This document shows positions 1 through 8,196 of a stretch of 15,382 bases of DNA, piece by piece. The stretch is from CAZGSG01 sp964528095 (lineage in GTDB: Bacteria > Bacteroidota > Bacteroidia > Chitinophagales > Chitinophagaceae), in the NCBI GenBank assembly GCA_964528095.1, contig CAZGSG010000125.1, positions 1 through 15,382 of the forward strand, read 5' to 3'. A program made the translations under genes and the position numbers. The notes beneath the pieces were generated by a model. The model did no database searches. It saw only the letters and a list, made by a program, of their open reading frames with translations, and had not been told where the DNA came from. Each line of letters begins with the position of its first letter. Positions within the stretch are counted from its first letter, which is position 1.

Positions 1-1387
1 TACGGGACTGTTGTTTGAGCCTGTAACGACGATAAAAGGAAACAGCAAGCAGCAGCGTCAATAATAATAAAGCTACAATAGCCCAGATCACAATGTTCTT
101 CCTGGATATTTCAGATCGCTGTAATTTTATCTCCTGTTCTTTTTTCTCCGTTTCATATTTTACTTCCATATCGGCAATGGCCTTTACATTCTGCTCATTG
201 AGCAATGTGTCATTAATGGCCGCGTATTTTTTCTGCATTTCGAATGCGAGCATACCATTGCCTGTTGAACCATAATAATCAGCTGCCGTTTCGTAGTATT
301 TTTTGAGATCATCTTTGCGGTTAGTGGTTTGGATAACGGCATATGCGCTGTCGAGCGCATTCTTTGCCTTCACCGCATTGTTTTGTTTGATAGAAGCTTT
401 TGCCAGCCCCAGCCAGGACGCGGCGATATTTCTTTTGTTGCCGATGCCTGTATTGATGCTAATGGCTTTTGAATAATGCCAGGCAGCAGAATCAAAAAGA
501 TTTTTTTGCAGGTAAATAGCACCCATATCATCATTTACCAGGGCGATCTGCCGTGAATCGCCTGAACTTTCATAAATATGCATGGCTGCTTGCAGTGAAG
601 ATACCGCTTTGTCATACAGATGCTGTTCCGTGTAGATAGAAGCTAATGTCTGGTGACTGATCGCAAGTTCGGGCAGATCATTTGTCGCCTGCTGGATAGC
701 TATTCCTTTCTGCAGGTGATCGATGGCTTTTGCAAATTCTTTTTTCCTTCCGTATACAATGCCAATAAAATTATGTGTCTTGGCAATTGCTTTTTTATCA
801 TCCAGCCGTTCATACTCCCGCAACGCGTAAAGAAAATTACCAAGCGCTTTTTCATAATCGCCAATATCTTTATAAATAAAACCGATATTGTTATAACTCA
901 TGGCGATGCCTCCCGCGTCATTGGCTTGCTGCCTCACTTCCAGGGCTTCTTTGTATTTGTCAAGCGCTTTCACATAGTCGCCAAGCTCAATATAGATATT
1001 GCCTTCATTGTTCAGCGCGAATCCCATATTGATCTTATCCCCCGCTTTTTTTGAAAAAACATAATACTCTTTGAAAGCGGCGATTGCAGCAGTGTAATCT
1101 GCTTTCATGTATTGCGCATAGCCAATAGAATTCCATGCGAAAGCATTCAAACGGGGGATGCCATTGGCTTTATTGGCCAGTATTGCCTGTTCCGCGTAGT
1201 AGATGCCTGAATCGGGTTTTGTCCAGCGGTATTGCTCGGATAGCCGCAACAGTGCTTTTACGGCATTGGTATCTGTTTTATTGGCGCGGATTATTTGCTC
1301 CAGGCTGTCTTTATTAAAGGATTGTGCCGGCGCTTGCAGGCAGCATAGTACAGGCAATAAAATAAACAACAATGGTCGGAAGCACAT
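1..1387 (-). CDS. TPR-repeat membrane sensor, probable histidine kinase (C-terminus off the left edge)
   Basis: Reading the minus strand from the ATG at 1387 gives 462 open codons to the window edge, so the gene is partial. Residues 1-23 look like a signal peptide (MCFRPLLFILLPVLCC, then APAQ). Residues about 35-350 are helical repeats of the tetratricopeptide type, with recurring patterns such as LGDYVKALDKYKEAL, IGDYEKALGNFLYAL and YDKAVSSLQAAM. A charged coiled coil (DMEVKYETEKKEQEIKLQ) precedes a single membrane helix at about 431-451, followed by basic residues (YRRYRLK). This periplasmic-TPR, coiled-coil, one-helix layout is typical of Bacteroidota two-component sensor kinases, but the catalytic part is not visible. 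A LuxR-type DNA-binding C-terminus has the same front half and cannot be excluded. An in-frame TAA lies nine codons upstream and there is no other ATG between, so this start is well supported. The gene follows dapB by 24 bp and is probably co-transcribed with it. Confidence 0.85.
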   Translation of the reverse strand, partial: MCFRPLLFILLPVLCCLQAPAQSFNKDSLEQIIRANKTDTNAVKALLRLSEQYRWTKPDSGIYYAEQAILANKANGIPRLNAFAWNSIGYAQYMKADYTAAIAAFKEYYVFSKKAGDKINMGFALNNEGNIYIELGDYVKALDKYKEALEVRQQANDAGGIAMSYNNIGFIYKDIGDYEKALGNFLYALREYERLDDKKAIAKTHNFIGIVYGRKKEFAKAIDHLQKGIAIQQATNDLPELAISHQTLASIYTEQHLYDKAVSSLQAAMHIYESSGDSRQIALVNDDMGAIYLQKNLFDSAAWHYSKAISINTGIGNKRNIAASWLGLAKASIKQNNAVKAKNALDSAYAVIQTTNRKDDLKKYYETAADYYGSTGNGMLAFEMQKKYAAINDTLLNEQNVKAIADMEVKYETEKKEQEIKLQRSEISRKNIVIWAIVALLLLTLLLAVSFYRRYRLKQQSR

Positions 1388-1411
1388 GCGATGGTAGTTT
1401 GGCTGCAGGTT

Positions 1412-2128
1412 TTATAACCCTAATACATCTTTCATCGTAAAGATACCTTTTTTGTTGTGGATGTATTCTGCAGCCAGCACGGCTCCTGTTGCAAAGCCGG
1501 TACGGTTATGCGCTGTATGAATGATCTCTATATCATCGATTGGAGAGGAATAGCGGACCACATGCGTACCGGGTGCAGGATCGATACGTTTACTCAGGAT
1601 GACCAGGTCATTCTCAATTGTACTTTCCTCGTTTACCCATTTGGTTTTACGGGGGATATTCTCCATCACCTGTTCGGCAAGTGTGATGGCGGTGCCACTG
1701 GGGGCATCTTTTTTTTGTGTATGATGGATCTCTTCGAGACTGATCCTGTACGAAGGATGCGGGGCCATTAACGCGGCAAGTCTTTTGTTGACCTCAAAAA
1801 AGATATTGACTCCCACACTGAAATTACTGGCGTATAAAAAACTACCGCCGAGCTTCCGGCTGTATTCGTTGATCTCTTCCAGCTTTTCCGTCCAGCCGGT
1901 AGAGCCACATACCAGGGGGGTGCCGAATTCAAGCGTTTTTTTAATATTGTTTAAAGCGCTGTGGGGGCCGGTGAATTCGATAGCCACATCGGCCTTTGCC
2001 ATATTTTCTTTTGTAAAATCACCGAGCGAGAATTCATCGATCTTTAAAACGATCTGGTGTCCGCGTTGTAATGCTATTTCTTCAATGGCTTTTCCCATTT
2101 TCCCATAGCCGATCAGAGCAATATTCAT
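1412..2128 (-). CDS. dapB: 4-hydroxy-tetrahydrodipicolinate reductase
   Basis: DapB reduces 4-hydroxy-tetrahydrodipicolinate with NAD(P)H in the diaminopimelate/lysine pathway in the cytoplasm, feeding peptidoglycan synthesis. Numbered from the ATG at 2128 (238 residues), the N-terminus carries the dinucleotide-binding motif GYGKMG (7-12). Next come EFTGP (51-55) and CGSTGW (74-79). The catalytic segment EEIHHTQKKDAPSGTA has His135/His136 and Lys139 in the family's HHxxK arrangement, followed by the substrate-binding DAPSGT loop. The length suits the short Bacteroidota form, compared with about 270 residues in E. coli. The open frame extends one codon further, to a TTG at 2131, but the ATG at 2128 is the better start. 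The gene is 36 bp downstream of the DUF5683 gene and 24 bp upstream of the TPR sensor gene, on the same strand. ParA-ParB-DUF5683-DapB is an arrangement known from many Bacteroidota. Confidence 0.97.
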   Translation of the reverse strand: MNIALIGYGKMGKAIEEIALQRGHQIVLKIDEFSLGDFTKENMAKADVAIEFTGPHSALNNIKKTLEFGTPLVCGSTGWTEKLEEINEYSRKLGGSFLYASNFSVGVNIFFEVNKRLAALMAPHPSYRISLEEIHHTQKKDAPSGTAITLAEQVMENIPRKTKWVNEESTIENDLVILSKRIDPAPGTHVVRYSSPIDDIEIIHTAHNRTGFATGAVLAAEYIHNKKGIFTMKDVLGL

Positions 2129-2164
2129 CAATTGGAAATTTGATTGGTGAGACTTGCAAGTTAA

Positions 2165-2848
2165 TCAAAGCCGGGGTAATGCGCGAAGGGGTAATTTTTT
2201 TTTGCCGATATCAAGTACAAGACTCAGGCCATTGGTACCGGCCATTTCACTCCGGCCCGGTTTTATACGAAAAGTAAGATCGGGACTTACATCAAAACCT
2301 TTCAGATGCGCGTCTACCGTAGCATCTACAATATTGAGTCCCCAGAAAACGATAAAAAAAAGAACGGAGTAATCGATATACTGTCTGAATTTGTCTCTCG
2401 CGGCGCGAATAGATTCCGGCTGAAATTTTTCCCGAAGCGCTAATGATAGCTTGAAATAGTCTACTGAGTCAGCGGCTGTAGCTCCGGCCCTGGAGGCCTT
2501 GATTCTTGCCGCATATGCAAACTTGTACTCCCTGTAGGTGCTTATATTGTCTACGAATATATAACCGGTGATGCCAAGGGCCGCGTATACAATCGGTATT
2601 TTCCAATAACGTTTATTATATGCCTGCCCCCATCCTGGTAATACCGCAGAACGGAGCGCCGCTTTCTTCGGGCTGTATACATTTACTTTTTTTGTTTCTT
2701 TTGTCACAGAATCGATTGTCTGCGTCACCGTTTTTGCCGAATCCGAGGATACCAGTATTTCTTTTGTTTGTGAAAAAGAATGGCCGGCATGAAGACAGGC
2801 GAACAGGATCAGAAATGACTTAAGATAAAAAAAGTAGTTTTTACGCAT
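2165..2848 (-). CDS. DUF5683 domain membrane protein
   Basis: This 227-residue protein of unknown function starts with a signal-peptide-like segment (MRKNYFFYLKSFLILFACLH, ending HSFSQ at about 27). A Ser/Thr/Lys-rich linker follows. The conserved block begins with KAALRSAVLPGWGQAYNKRYW (about residues 61-81). The hydrophobic stretch IPIVYAALGITGYIFV follows it and is probably membrane-spanning. A second hydrophobic helix, YSVLFFIVFWGLNIVDATVDAHL, lies near residues 160-182. The RSAVLPGWGQ and NIVDATVDAHL signatures are those of the DUF5683 family. The family is found mainly in Bacteroidota and is usually encoded between parB and dapB, as here. The parB stop and this ATG are only 13 bp apart, which indicates co-transcription. 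A role in the envelope is inferred from topology only. Family assignment is by recognition of the motif and the gene order. Confidence 0.85.
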   Translation of the reverse strand: MRKNYFFYLKSFLILFACLHAGHSFSQTKEILVSSDSAKTVTQTIDSVTKETKKVNVYSPKKAALRSAVLPGWGQAYNKRYWKIPIVYAALGITGYIFVDNISTYREYKFAYAARIKASRAGATAADSVDYFKLSLALREKFQPESIRAARDKFRQYIDYSVLFFIVFWGLNIVDATVDAHLKGFDVSPDLTFRIKPGRSEMAGTNGLSLVLDIGKKKLPLRALPRL

Positions 2849-2861
2849 CTGCTATTTTCTT

Positions 2862-3779
2862 TCAATCGACCCGGACATCTATCTGCCGCAATACTTTGTT
2901 CAATTCTTCCTGTGAATAATAATCGATAATGATCTGGCCGCTGCCATTCCTGCTATGTTTTAATTTCACCCGGGTGCTGAAATAAGAGGCTAAGTTATCT
3001 TCTATTTTCTGGTACGCATGTGGGAGTGCGCTTTTTGAAGGTTTTTTAACACCGCCACCTTCTTTATACATATTGCGTACAAGGGCTTCTGTCTGGCGAA
3101 CAGACAATCCTTTTTCCCTGATCTCTTTGTAAATGTATAGTTGTTTGTCTATCGTGTCTACATTTACCAGCGCCCGCGCATGTCCCATGCTCAGCTCGCC
3201 ATTGCGTACAGAAAGTTGTATATCTGGTGGCAGTTTTAACAAGCGAATGAAATTGGCCACCGTGCTACGGTCCTTGCCCATTCTTTCCGCTACCTGCTCC
3301 TGGGTATAATCCAGTTCTTCCATCATCCGTTTATAACTAAGGGAAATTTCCATGGCATTCAGGTCCTCCCGTTGCAGGTTTTCTAACAACGCGAGTTCGA
3401 GTAGCTGGGCATCATTAGCCTGGCGTACGTATGCGGGAATATCTTTTAGACCAGCCATCCGGCTTGCTCTCCATCTTCTTTCACCGGAAATAAGCCGGTA
3501 CTTGCCCGAAGCGAGCCTGGAAACAGTAATAGGCTGGATGATATCGTGCAGTTTGATGGATTCAGACAACTCCTTCAGTGCCTGCTCATCAAAATCTTTT
3601 CGTGGCTGTTTGGGGTTTGTTTCCACCTCATCTATCCCGATCCGGGAAATACCTGTCGCATTTTCAACAACGGCTGATTTTAACTGGCCGGTGCCGGTCT
3701 TCAGATCCGAGTCGATGTTTTGCAGCAGGGAGCGGATACCCTTGCCTAATAGTTCTTTATTTTGTTTGGGAGCAGACAT
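2862..3779 (-). CDS. parB: Chromosome-partitioning protein ParB
   Basis: ParB binds centromere-like parS sites, spreads as a CTP-dependent clamp and works with ParA to segregate the chromosome origin. The 305-residue product has the expected order. A short N-terminal tail leads into the ParB/Srx domain (about 45-140), with NPKQPRKDFDE, GERRWRA (99-105, the CTP-binding box) and ENLQRED (133-139). The helix-turn-helix DNA-binding domain (about 158-205) reads YTQEQVAERMGKDRSTVANF, and a C-terminal dimerisation region covers about 260-305. The ATG at 3779 is preceded by an A-rich leader without a clear Shine-Dalgarno site. Unlike many par operons, parA and parB are separated here by 250 bp, and that gap contains a candidate promoter. 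I saw no parS palindrome with a CACGTG core in the window. Confidence 0.97.
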   Translation of the reverse strand: MSAPKQNKELLGKGIRSLLQNIDSDLKTGTGQLKSAVVENATGISRIGIDEVETNPKQPRKDFDEQALKELSESIKLHDIIQPITVSRLASGKYRLISGERRWRASRMAGLKDIPAYVRQANDAQLLELALLENLQREDLNAMEISLSYKRMMEELDYTQEQVAERMGKDRSTVANFIRLLKLPPDIQLSVRNGELSMGHARALVNVDTIDKQLYIYKEIREKGLSVRQTEALVRNMYKEGGGVKKPSKSALPHAYQKIEDNLASYFSTRVKLKHSRNGSGQIIIDYYSQEELNKVLRQIDVRVD

Positions 3780-4029
3780 TTTTTTATTCTTGATTCTTAC
3801 TTAATTCTTCGTTCCGGGTCCAAAGTTTGTTGGTTCGAAATCCGGCGCATTCCTGCAAATCTAAGATAAACAACCGGGAAGATGAATGCGGGCTTTACAG
3901 AAGATTCTACCCCGTAAATTATCCTTCTTGCAGGGCTGTTTGTAAAGCTGGAGTTCCTTTTAAAATAAACGGAGCGAAACCGGGTTTGAGTCGGCATGAA
4001 ATGGGTAAAGACCGGGTTGATAGGACCGC
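3780..4029. other. 250-bp gap between parA and parB without a convincing gene
   Basis: The minus strand has a 66-codon open frame at 3797-3997. Its product is basic, shows no recognisable motif and lacks a ribosome binding site, so I treat it as chance. The gap contains a TAGATTTG element (3856-3863, minus strand) that fits the Bacteroidota -7 consensus and would place parB under its own promoter. It also contains two direct copies of ACCGGGTT (plus-strand view) near 3978 and 4012. No strong terminator hairpin was found after parA. Confidence 0.5.
3856..3863 (-). promoter_or_regulatory. Candidate -7 promoter element for parB
   Basis: On the minus strand the octamer TAGATTTG matches the Bacteroidota -7 consensus TAnnTTTG exactly. 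Transcription would start near 3849, about 70 nt before the parB ATG. No good TTTG-like -33 element lies 19-21 nt upstream (the best is ATTC), so the call is tentative. Confidence 0.35.
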
Positions 4030-4833
4030 TTAGAGTTCCAATATCCGTTCGTCCTGCCGGATCTTGGTCATATCGTTTTTTTGCAGGATCTCTTTGGCAA
4101 GGTTCAGGTAATTCATGGAGCCCTTGCTGCTGGCGTCGTATAATATCACAGGTTTGCCTACACTGGGCGCTTCGGCAAGTCTTGCGTTCCGGTGAATGAT
4201 CGTACTAAAAACCATTTCATCAAAATGGCGGCGTACCTCGCTTACTACCTGGTTGCAAAGACGGAGCCTGCCATCATACATGGTCATCAGTATGCCTTCG
4301 ATGATCAGTGCCGTATTGAGCCGGCTCTGTACGATCTTAATAGTATTTAATAATTTTCCCAAACCTTCCAGGGCAAAAAATTCACATTGTACAGGTACTA
4401 CCACCGAATCGGATGCCGTCAACGCGTTGACGGTGATCAGGCCCAGGGAAGGTGAACAATCGATAATGATAAAGTCATAATCAGGCCGCACTACTTCCAG
4501 CAGGTTTTTTAATACCATCTCCCGACTGGGATAGTTGATCATTTCTATTTCTGCACCCACTAAATCAATATGGGAGGGGAGAAGATCCAGATTGGGGATA
4601 TCGCTTTTTAATATGACGTCTTTTGCCTTGGCCTCATTTACCATACAGTCGTATAAGCTCTGTGTGATATTATGAAGATCAAAGCCCACACCCGTGGTAC
4701 TATTAGCCTGGGGGTCACCATCTACCAACAGGGTTTTGTATTCCAATACGGCTAAGCTTGCCGCCAGGTTGATAGCGGTGGTTGTTTTACCAACACCGCC
4801 CTTTTGATTTGCTACACCGATTATTCTAGCCAT
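4030..4833 (-). CDS. parA: Chromosome-partitioning ATPase ParA (Soj)
   Basis: ParA is the ATPase whose nucleoid-bound gradient moves ParB-parS complexes. The product is 267 residues from the ATG at 4833. It shows the deviant Walker A motif KGGVGKTT (11-18), the Walker A' motif DGDPQAN (38-44) and a Walker B ending at Asp125 in FIIIDCSPSLG. The C-terminal half has VVVPVQCEFFALEGL and IPRN-like IIHRNARLAEAPSVGKP. The open frame runs a further 23 codons upstream to 4902, but three things favour 4833. AAGGAG lies 11 nt before that ATG, which is one of the few clear Shine-Dalgarno sites in the window. The family begins with MARIIGVANQKGG. The candidate promoter would start transcription inside the extension. 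It is the first gene of the minus-strand operon. Confidence 0.97.
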   Translation of the reverse strand: MARIIGVANQKGGVGKTTTAINLAASLAVLEYKTLLVDGDPQANSTTGVGFDLHNITQSLYDCMVNEAKAKDVILKSDIPNLDLLPSHIDLVGAEIEMINYPSREMVLKNLLEVVRPDYDFIIIDCSPSLGLITVNALTASDSVVVPVQCEFFALEGLGKLLNTIKIVQSRLNTALIIEGILMTMYDGRLRLCNQVVSEVRRHFDEMVFSTIIHRNARLAEAPSVGKPVILYDASSKGSMNYLNLAKEILQKNDMTKIRQDERILEL

Positions 4834-4899
4834 TTTGCCGAAAACTCCTTGGTAATGTTTAAATGTTCGTCGTAAAATTGCCGACTGAAACTTAGAGCG

Positions 4900-4931
4900 C
4901 AAAATTAAGTTTTGCCCATTTTACAGCCAAT
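4900..4931 (-). promoter_or_regulatory. Candidate promoter of the parA operon
   Basis: On the minus strand, TAATTTTG (4900-4907) matches the Bacteroidota -7 consensus TAnnTTTG. ATTG (4928-4931) lies 20 nt upstream, where a -33 TTTG is expected. The predicted start near 4893 leaves a leader of about 60 nt before the parA ATG at 4833. The -7 element sits in an imperfect palindrome (CAAAA, TTAAG, TTTTG) that could also serve the divergent phosphoesterase gene. Confidence 0.5.
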
Positions 4932-4994
4932 CTGGCAAAAATAAGCCTTCAGTAAGCATACTTCTGCTCCCGATGTTTAATTTTAAACTTAATT

Positions 4995-6245
4995 ATGAGA
5001 AATTCTCCTTTTTGGTGGGTGCTGATCGGGGTAATGATCCTGATCGATTTTTATGTATTTCAGGCTTTGAAAGTTGTCGTTTTTCCTGCTTCTCCGCGGG
5101 CCAGGTCAATCTTCTTTTATAGTTATTGGATCATTTCCGGTGCGGCGATCATCATATTGCTGATACTACCTTACCTGCACATGGAGAACCAGGTAAAAAT
5201 GGTAAGAACGACCATTTTCGCCATTATTGCCGGGTTATTCTTCGCCAAACTGATCGCTTCCCTGTTTTTTTTAATAGATGATATTCGCCGCGGTCTTCAA
5301 TGGATTGCCGGGAAATTGTTTTTTCAAAACTCCGAAGGCGAAAAACTGCAACAGGGTGAGCGGATCAACCGGTCTGTATTCCTTACCTGGGCGGGTATGC
5401 TAGCAGGAGGTGGTTTGTTTGGTACGCTTATTTATGGATTTGGAAATAAATATAAATACCAGCTCACGAGAGTGCCGCTTGCATTTAATAACCTGCCTGC
5501 CGCTTTTAAAGGAATGAAGATCATCCAGATCTCCGATATCCATTCTGGAAGTTTTACAGATAAGGCTGCCGTGCAAAAAGGCATTCAAAAAATAATGAAT
5601 GAAAAGCCCGATCTCATTCTTTTTACGGGCGACCTGGTAAATAATACTGCGGATGAAATGGAAGAATACATGGATGTCTTTAATAAACTGGAGGCGCCAC
5701 TTGGCGTGTTTTCGGTATTAGGAAACCATGATTATGGAGATTACGCGTCCTGGAGTTCTGACGCGGACAAAAAAGCGAATCTTGACAGGTTAAAAAAGAT
5801 TCATGCTGAACTTGGCTGGCGTTTATTGATCAACGAAAATGTAGTGCTGCAAAAAGGGGATGATAAGATCGCTTTAGTGGGTATTGAGAACTGGAGTGCC
5901 AAAGCAAGATTCCCCAAATACGGGGATATGAAAAAAACATATGCCGGTTCTGAAGAATATCCCTTCAAAATACTGATGAGCCATGATCCCTCACACTGGG
6001 ATGCAGAAGTGCGCAAATCATATAAGGATGTAGACCTGATGCTGGCGGGCCATACACATGGGATGCAGTTCGGTGTTGATATTCCTGGCTTCAAATGGAG
6101 CCCTGTGCAATATGTGTACCCTCAATGGGCAGGCTTATATGAGATGGATAACCAGAAACTGTATGTAAACCGTGGGTTTGGATTTATCGGTTACCCGGGA
6201 AGGGTAGGGATACTTCCGGAGATCACCGTATTGGAATTATCCTGA
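4995..6245 (+). CDS. Membrane-anchored metallophosphoesterase (YkuE/YaeI-like)
   Basis: The 416-residue protein has an N-terminal membrane part with three or four helices (about 7-27, 37-60, 72-95 and 130-148), followed by a calcineurin-like phosphoesterase domain. All the usual metal and catalytic motifs are present: DIH (Asp181, His183), GD (Gly212-Asp213), GNHD (243-246), SHDPSHW with His330, and GHTHG (352-356). The domain should hydrolyse phosphodiester or phosphomonoester bonds with two metal ions. The substrate cannot be read from the sequence. Related membrane-tethered enzymes include lipid A precursor pyrophosphatases (the LpxG and YaeI type), but calling it one would be a guess. The ATG at 4995 is the only plausible start and follows an AT-rich leader. 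The gene is divergent from parA across a 161-bp region and is probably transcribed separately. Confidence 0.9.
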   Translation: MRNSPFWWVLIGVMILIDFYVFQALKVVVFPASPRARSIFFYSYWIISGAAIIILLILPYLHMENQVKMVRTTIFAIIAGLFFAKLIASLFFLIDDIRRGLQWIAGKLFFQNSEGEKLQQGERINRSVFLTWAGMLAGGGLFGTLIYGFGNKYKYQLTRVPLAFNNLPAAFKGMKIIQISDIHSGSFTDKAAVQKGIQKIMNEKPDLILFTGDLVNNTADEMEEYMDVFNKLEAPLGVFSVLGNHDYGDYASWSSDADKKANLDRLKKIHAELGWRLLINENVVLQKGDDKIALVGIENWSAKARFPKYGDMKKTYAGSEEYPFKILMSHDPSHWDAEVRKSYKDVDLMLAGHTHGMQFGVDIPGFKWSPVQYVYPQWAGLYEMDNQKLYVNRGFGFIGYPGRVGILPEITVLELS

Positions 6246-6246
6246 C

Positions 6247-6270
6247 GATCCTTTAAACTTTAAAGGGATC
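6247..6270 (+). terminator. Weak hairpin after the phosphoesterase gene
   Basis: GATCC-TTTAA (from 6247) can pair with TTAAA-GGGATC (to 6270) with one bulged G and a short loop. It starts two bases after the stop codon. There is no clear T-run, so it may be only a transcript-stabilising hairpin. Confidence 0.3.
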
Positions 6271-6330
6271 TATCGGTCTTAAAGCAGTAACTGTCCGGAT
6301 AGCCGGCTTCCATTAATACCCAACTGCCAG

Positions 6331-7359
6331 ATGCGAAAAAAAATAGCTATGACCATCCTTTCAATGGTATTGGTTTTTTGTGCCTCATCGCAAAAAAGCG
6401 AAATGGACACGATCCCCAGGCTGCAGGATGATGATATGGCTATTGACACATCATTGGATTATGACGACCTGTTCAATGATCTTAAATCTTTCATGGATTC
6501 ATTATTAAGGCCAAGAAGTTATTTCCAGGTGAATGTTTCGGCATCTTCGGGTTATTTTAATTTTAAAGAAAAAAACAATACCCGCTTATATGTGGATAAG
6601 AAAATAATCTACGCGCCTTCTGTAGCTTATTTTCATAAGAGCGGACTGGGACTTACCGTTTCAGGCAACCTGGTTGATGATGAAAAACAATTGAATTTTT
6701 ACCAGTATGCTATAAACCCTTCCATTGATTTTTTAAATAGCCGTAAACTGATCGGGGGTATCGGTTATACCCGTTACATAACAAAGGATTCATTGCCTTT
6801 TTATACAACACCTATTAAAAATGAATTGAGCGCATACATTACCTGGCGCAAGCCCTGGTTACAATCATCACTTTCTGCGAACTATGGATGGGGAAGCCTG
6901 GAAGATCTGAAGGAGAGATTATCATTTATTGAACGGCTATGGCTGAGGCGGCGCCTTATTAATTTCTTGTCCGAAAATGAAACTGTCAGTGACTTCTCGC
7001 TTTCTGCATCCTTTCTGCATAATTTTTACTGGCTGCAGATTTTTTCCAAAAAAGATAATATCCGGCTTACACCCCAGGTACAATTTACAAGTGGCACACA
7101 ACGTTATGGACTTAATCAACCCCTTAACAATACTACCAATAACAAGATCACCCGTACCAATGCATTGACCAATGCGCGGGAGTTGATGCTGGATAATAAA
7201 AAAGAATTCAAGCCTGTTTCATTAAGCCTGATAGTAAAAACGGAATACGGGTTCGGGAAATTTTTTATTCAGCCACAGTTTATTCTTGACTATTATTTCC
7301 CAGCAAAAAATGAGCAGCTTTCTACATTATTTTCTATTAATGCAGGGTTGAGTTTCTGA
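6331..7359 (+). CDS. Hypothetical outer-membrane beta-barrel protein
   Basis: I do not recognise a named family. The 342-residue product has an N-terminal signal peptide (MRKKIAMTILSMVLVFCASSQ). An acidic segment follows (LQDDDMAIDTSLDYDD, about 31-46). The rest is rich in alternating aromatic and polar residues typical of beta strands, for example SYFQVNVSASSGYFNF, LGLTVSGNLV and LSAYITWRKPWLQSSLSANYGWGS. The last residues (FSINAGLSF) end in phenylalanine, as is usual for proteins folded by the Bam machinery. The Cys in LVFCAS does not fit a lipobox well, so a lipoprotein is less likely. It starts 85 bp after the phosphoesterase gene on the same strand and could share its transcript. The function is unknown; a channel, receptor or structural barrel are all possible. 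Confidence 0.75.
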   Translation: MRKKIAMTILSMVLVFCASSQKSEMDTIPRLQDDDMAIDTSLDYDDLFNDLKSFMDSLLRPRSYFQVNVSASSGYFNFKEKNNTRLYVDKKIIYAPSVAYFHKSGLGLTVSGNLVDDEKQLNFYQYAINPSIDFLNSRKLIGGIGYTRYITKDSLPFYTTPIKNELSAYITWRKPWLQSSLSANYGWGSLEDLKERLSFIERLWLRRRLINFLSENETVSDFSLSASFLHNFYWLQIFSKKDNIRLTPQVQFTSGTQRYGLNQPLNNTTNNKITRTNALTNARELMLDNKKEFKPVSLSLIVKTEYGFGKFFIQPQFILDYYFPAKNEQLSTLFSINAGLSF

Positions 7360-7360
7360 C

Positions 7361-7405
7361 GCTGTTAATGTTTTTAACGTTTAAAAAAATATTTTTTAAA
7401 ACAGC
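7361..7405 (+). terminator. AT-rich hairpin, possible terminator
   Basis: One base after the stop codon, GCTGTT (7361-7366) can pair with AACAGC (7400-7405). Between them an AT stem (7380-7388 with 7392-7400) closes on ATA and provides a run of six T. The two stems share one base, so they would not both form in full. Confidence 0.4.
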
Positions 7406-7589
7406 ATAGGGGTAGAATAAATAACAGGTGTCATTACAGAGGTCACTTATTTTTAGATAATCTTCACAAGGCTGTAACAATAATATAGATCATAAAAAGT
7501 TTATTACAACAGCGGGATCATTTAACTATCGGTTGGCTAAGGATGGTATCATCCTTGAAAAAAAATAAGCAATAAAAAATAAAAAAATT
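7406..7589 (+). other. AT-rich leader before the PorT-family gene
   Basis: No open frame or RNA gene is seen. The last 30 bases before the ATG at 7590 are almost only A and T, as in many Bacteroidota translation leaders. No exact TAnnTTTG element was found, so the promoter is not located. Confidence 0.4.
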
Positions 7590-8180
7590 ATGAAGACTAA
7601 ACTATTCTTCTCTTTGCTTGGGGTGTTATTTTTTTCACAGGTGACGATGGCGCAATTCCATATTGGTATCAAGGGCGGCGCTAATATCACCAAAGTGGAT
7701 GGTAAATCCTTTAAAGATGAATTCAGGTATGGATATCATATAGGAGGATTTGCCGAGATAGGGTTGGGTAATAAGTTCGGAATACAGCCGGAAGTACTAT
7801 TCAATCAATATTCATCCACGCTGGATAGCAATTATAATCATGTCTATCAAAATGTATTCAAACCCGGGCAAAGCAGTGTAAAGCTGAATTACCTGTCTGT
7901 TCCAATCCTGCTTAATTACAAATTGCTGGGCAATTTCCTGACCATACAGGCGGGTCCGCAATTCAGCATCCTGATGAACCAGGACAAAACACTTTTACAA
8001 AATGGTGGTGACGCGTTTAAGAAAGGTGATTTTGCACTGGTAGGCGGCGCACAAATTAAGCTGAGTGCTATCCGCATCACAGGGCGTTATGCAATCGGCC
8101 TGAATGATATCAGCGATATCGACAGCCAGGACCAGTGGAAAAGCCAGGGATTCCAGGTGTCGCTGGGACTAGCCCTCTAA
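7590..8180 (+). CDS. PorT-family outer-membrane beta-barrel protein
   Basis: The 196-residue product begins with a signal peptide (MKTKLFFSLLGVLFFSQVTMAQ). It continues as a small barrel of the outer-membrane beta-barrel/PorT family, with FHIGIKGGANITKVDGKSF, GYHIGGFAEIGLGNKFGIQPE, NYLSVPILLNYKLLGNFLTIQAGPQFSILMN and LVGGAQIKLSAIRITGRY. The opening FHIGIKGG and the VPILLNYKL/QAGPQFS pair are hallmarks of this family, which is abundant in Bacteroidota. It ends QGFQVSLGLAL. The length is normal for an eight-stranded barrel. The specific role is unknown; members range from PorT of type IX secretion to many uncharacterised barrels, and nothing here singles this one out as PorT itself. The gene is followed by a strong terminator hairpin and is probably transcribed alone. 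Confidence 0.88.
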   Translation: MKTKLFFSLLGVLFFSQVTMAQFHIGIKGGANITKVDGKSFKDEFRYGYHIGGFAEIGLGNKFGIQPEVLFNQYSSTLDSNYNHVYQNVFKPGQSSVKLNYLSVPILLNYKLLGNFLTIQAGPQFSILMNQDKTLLQNGGDAFKKGDFALVGGAQIKLSAIRITGRYAIGLNDISDIDSQDQWKSQGFQVSLGLAL

Positions 8181-8196
8181 AATGTCTCCTATTTCA

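Noticed and set aside
653..1054. 133-codon plus-strand frame opposite the TPR sensor gene.
   Set aside because: The minus strand encodes a clear TPR protein with signal peptide and membrane helix. The plus-strand frame is a shadow without motifs.
3352..3804. 150-codon plus-strand frame opposite parB.
   Set aside because: It is the complement of the conserved ParB domain and has no independent coding features.
3797..3997. 66-codon minus-strand frame between parA and parB.
   Set aside because: It has no ribosome binding site and no recognisable domain, its composition is basic and unstructured, and it overlaps a candidate promoter of parB.
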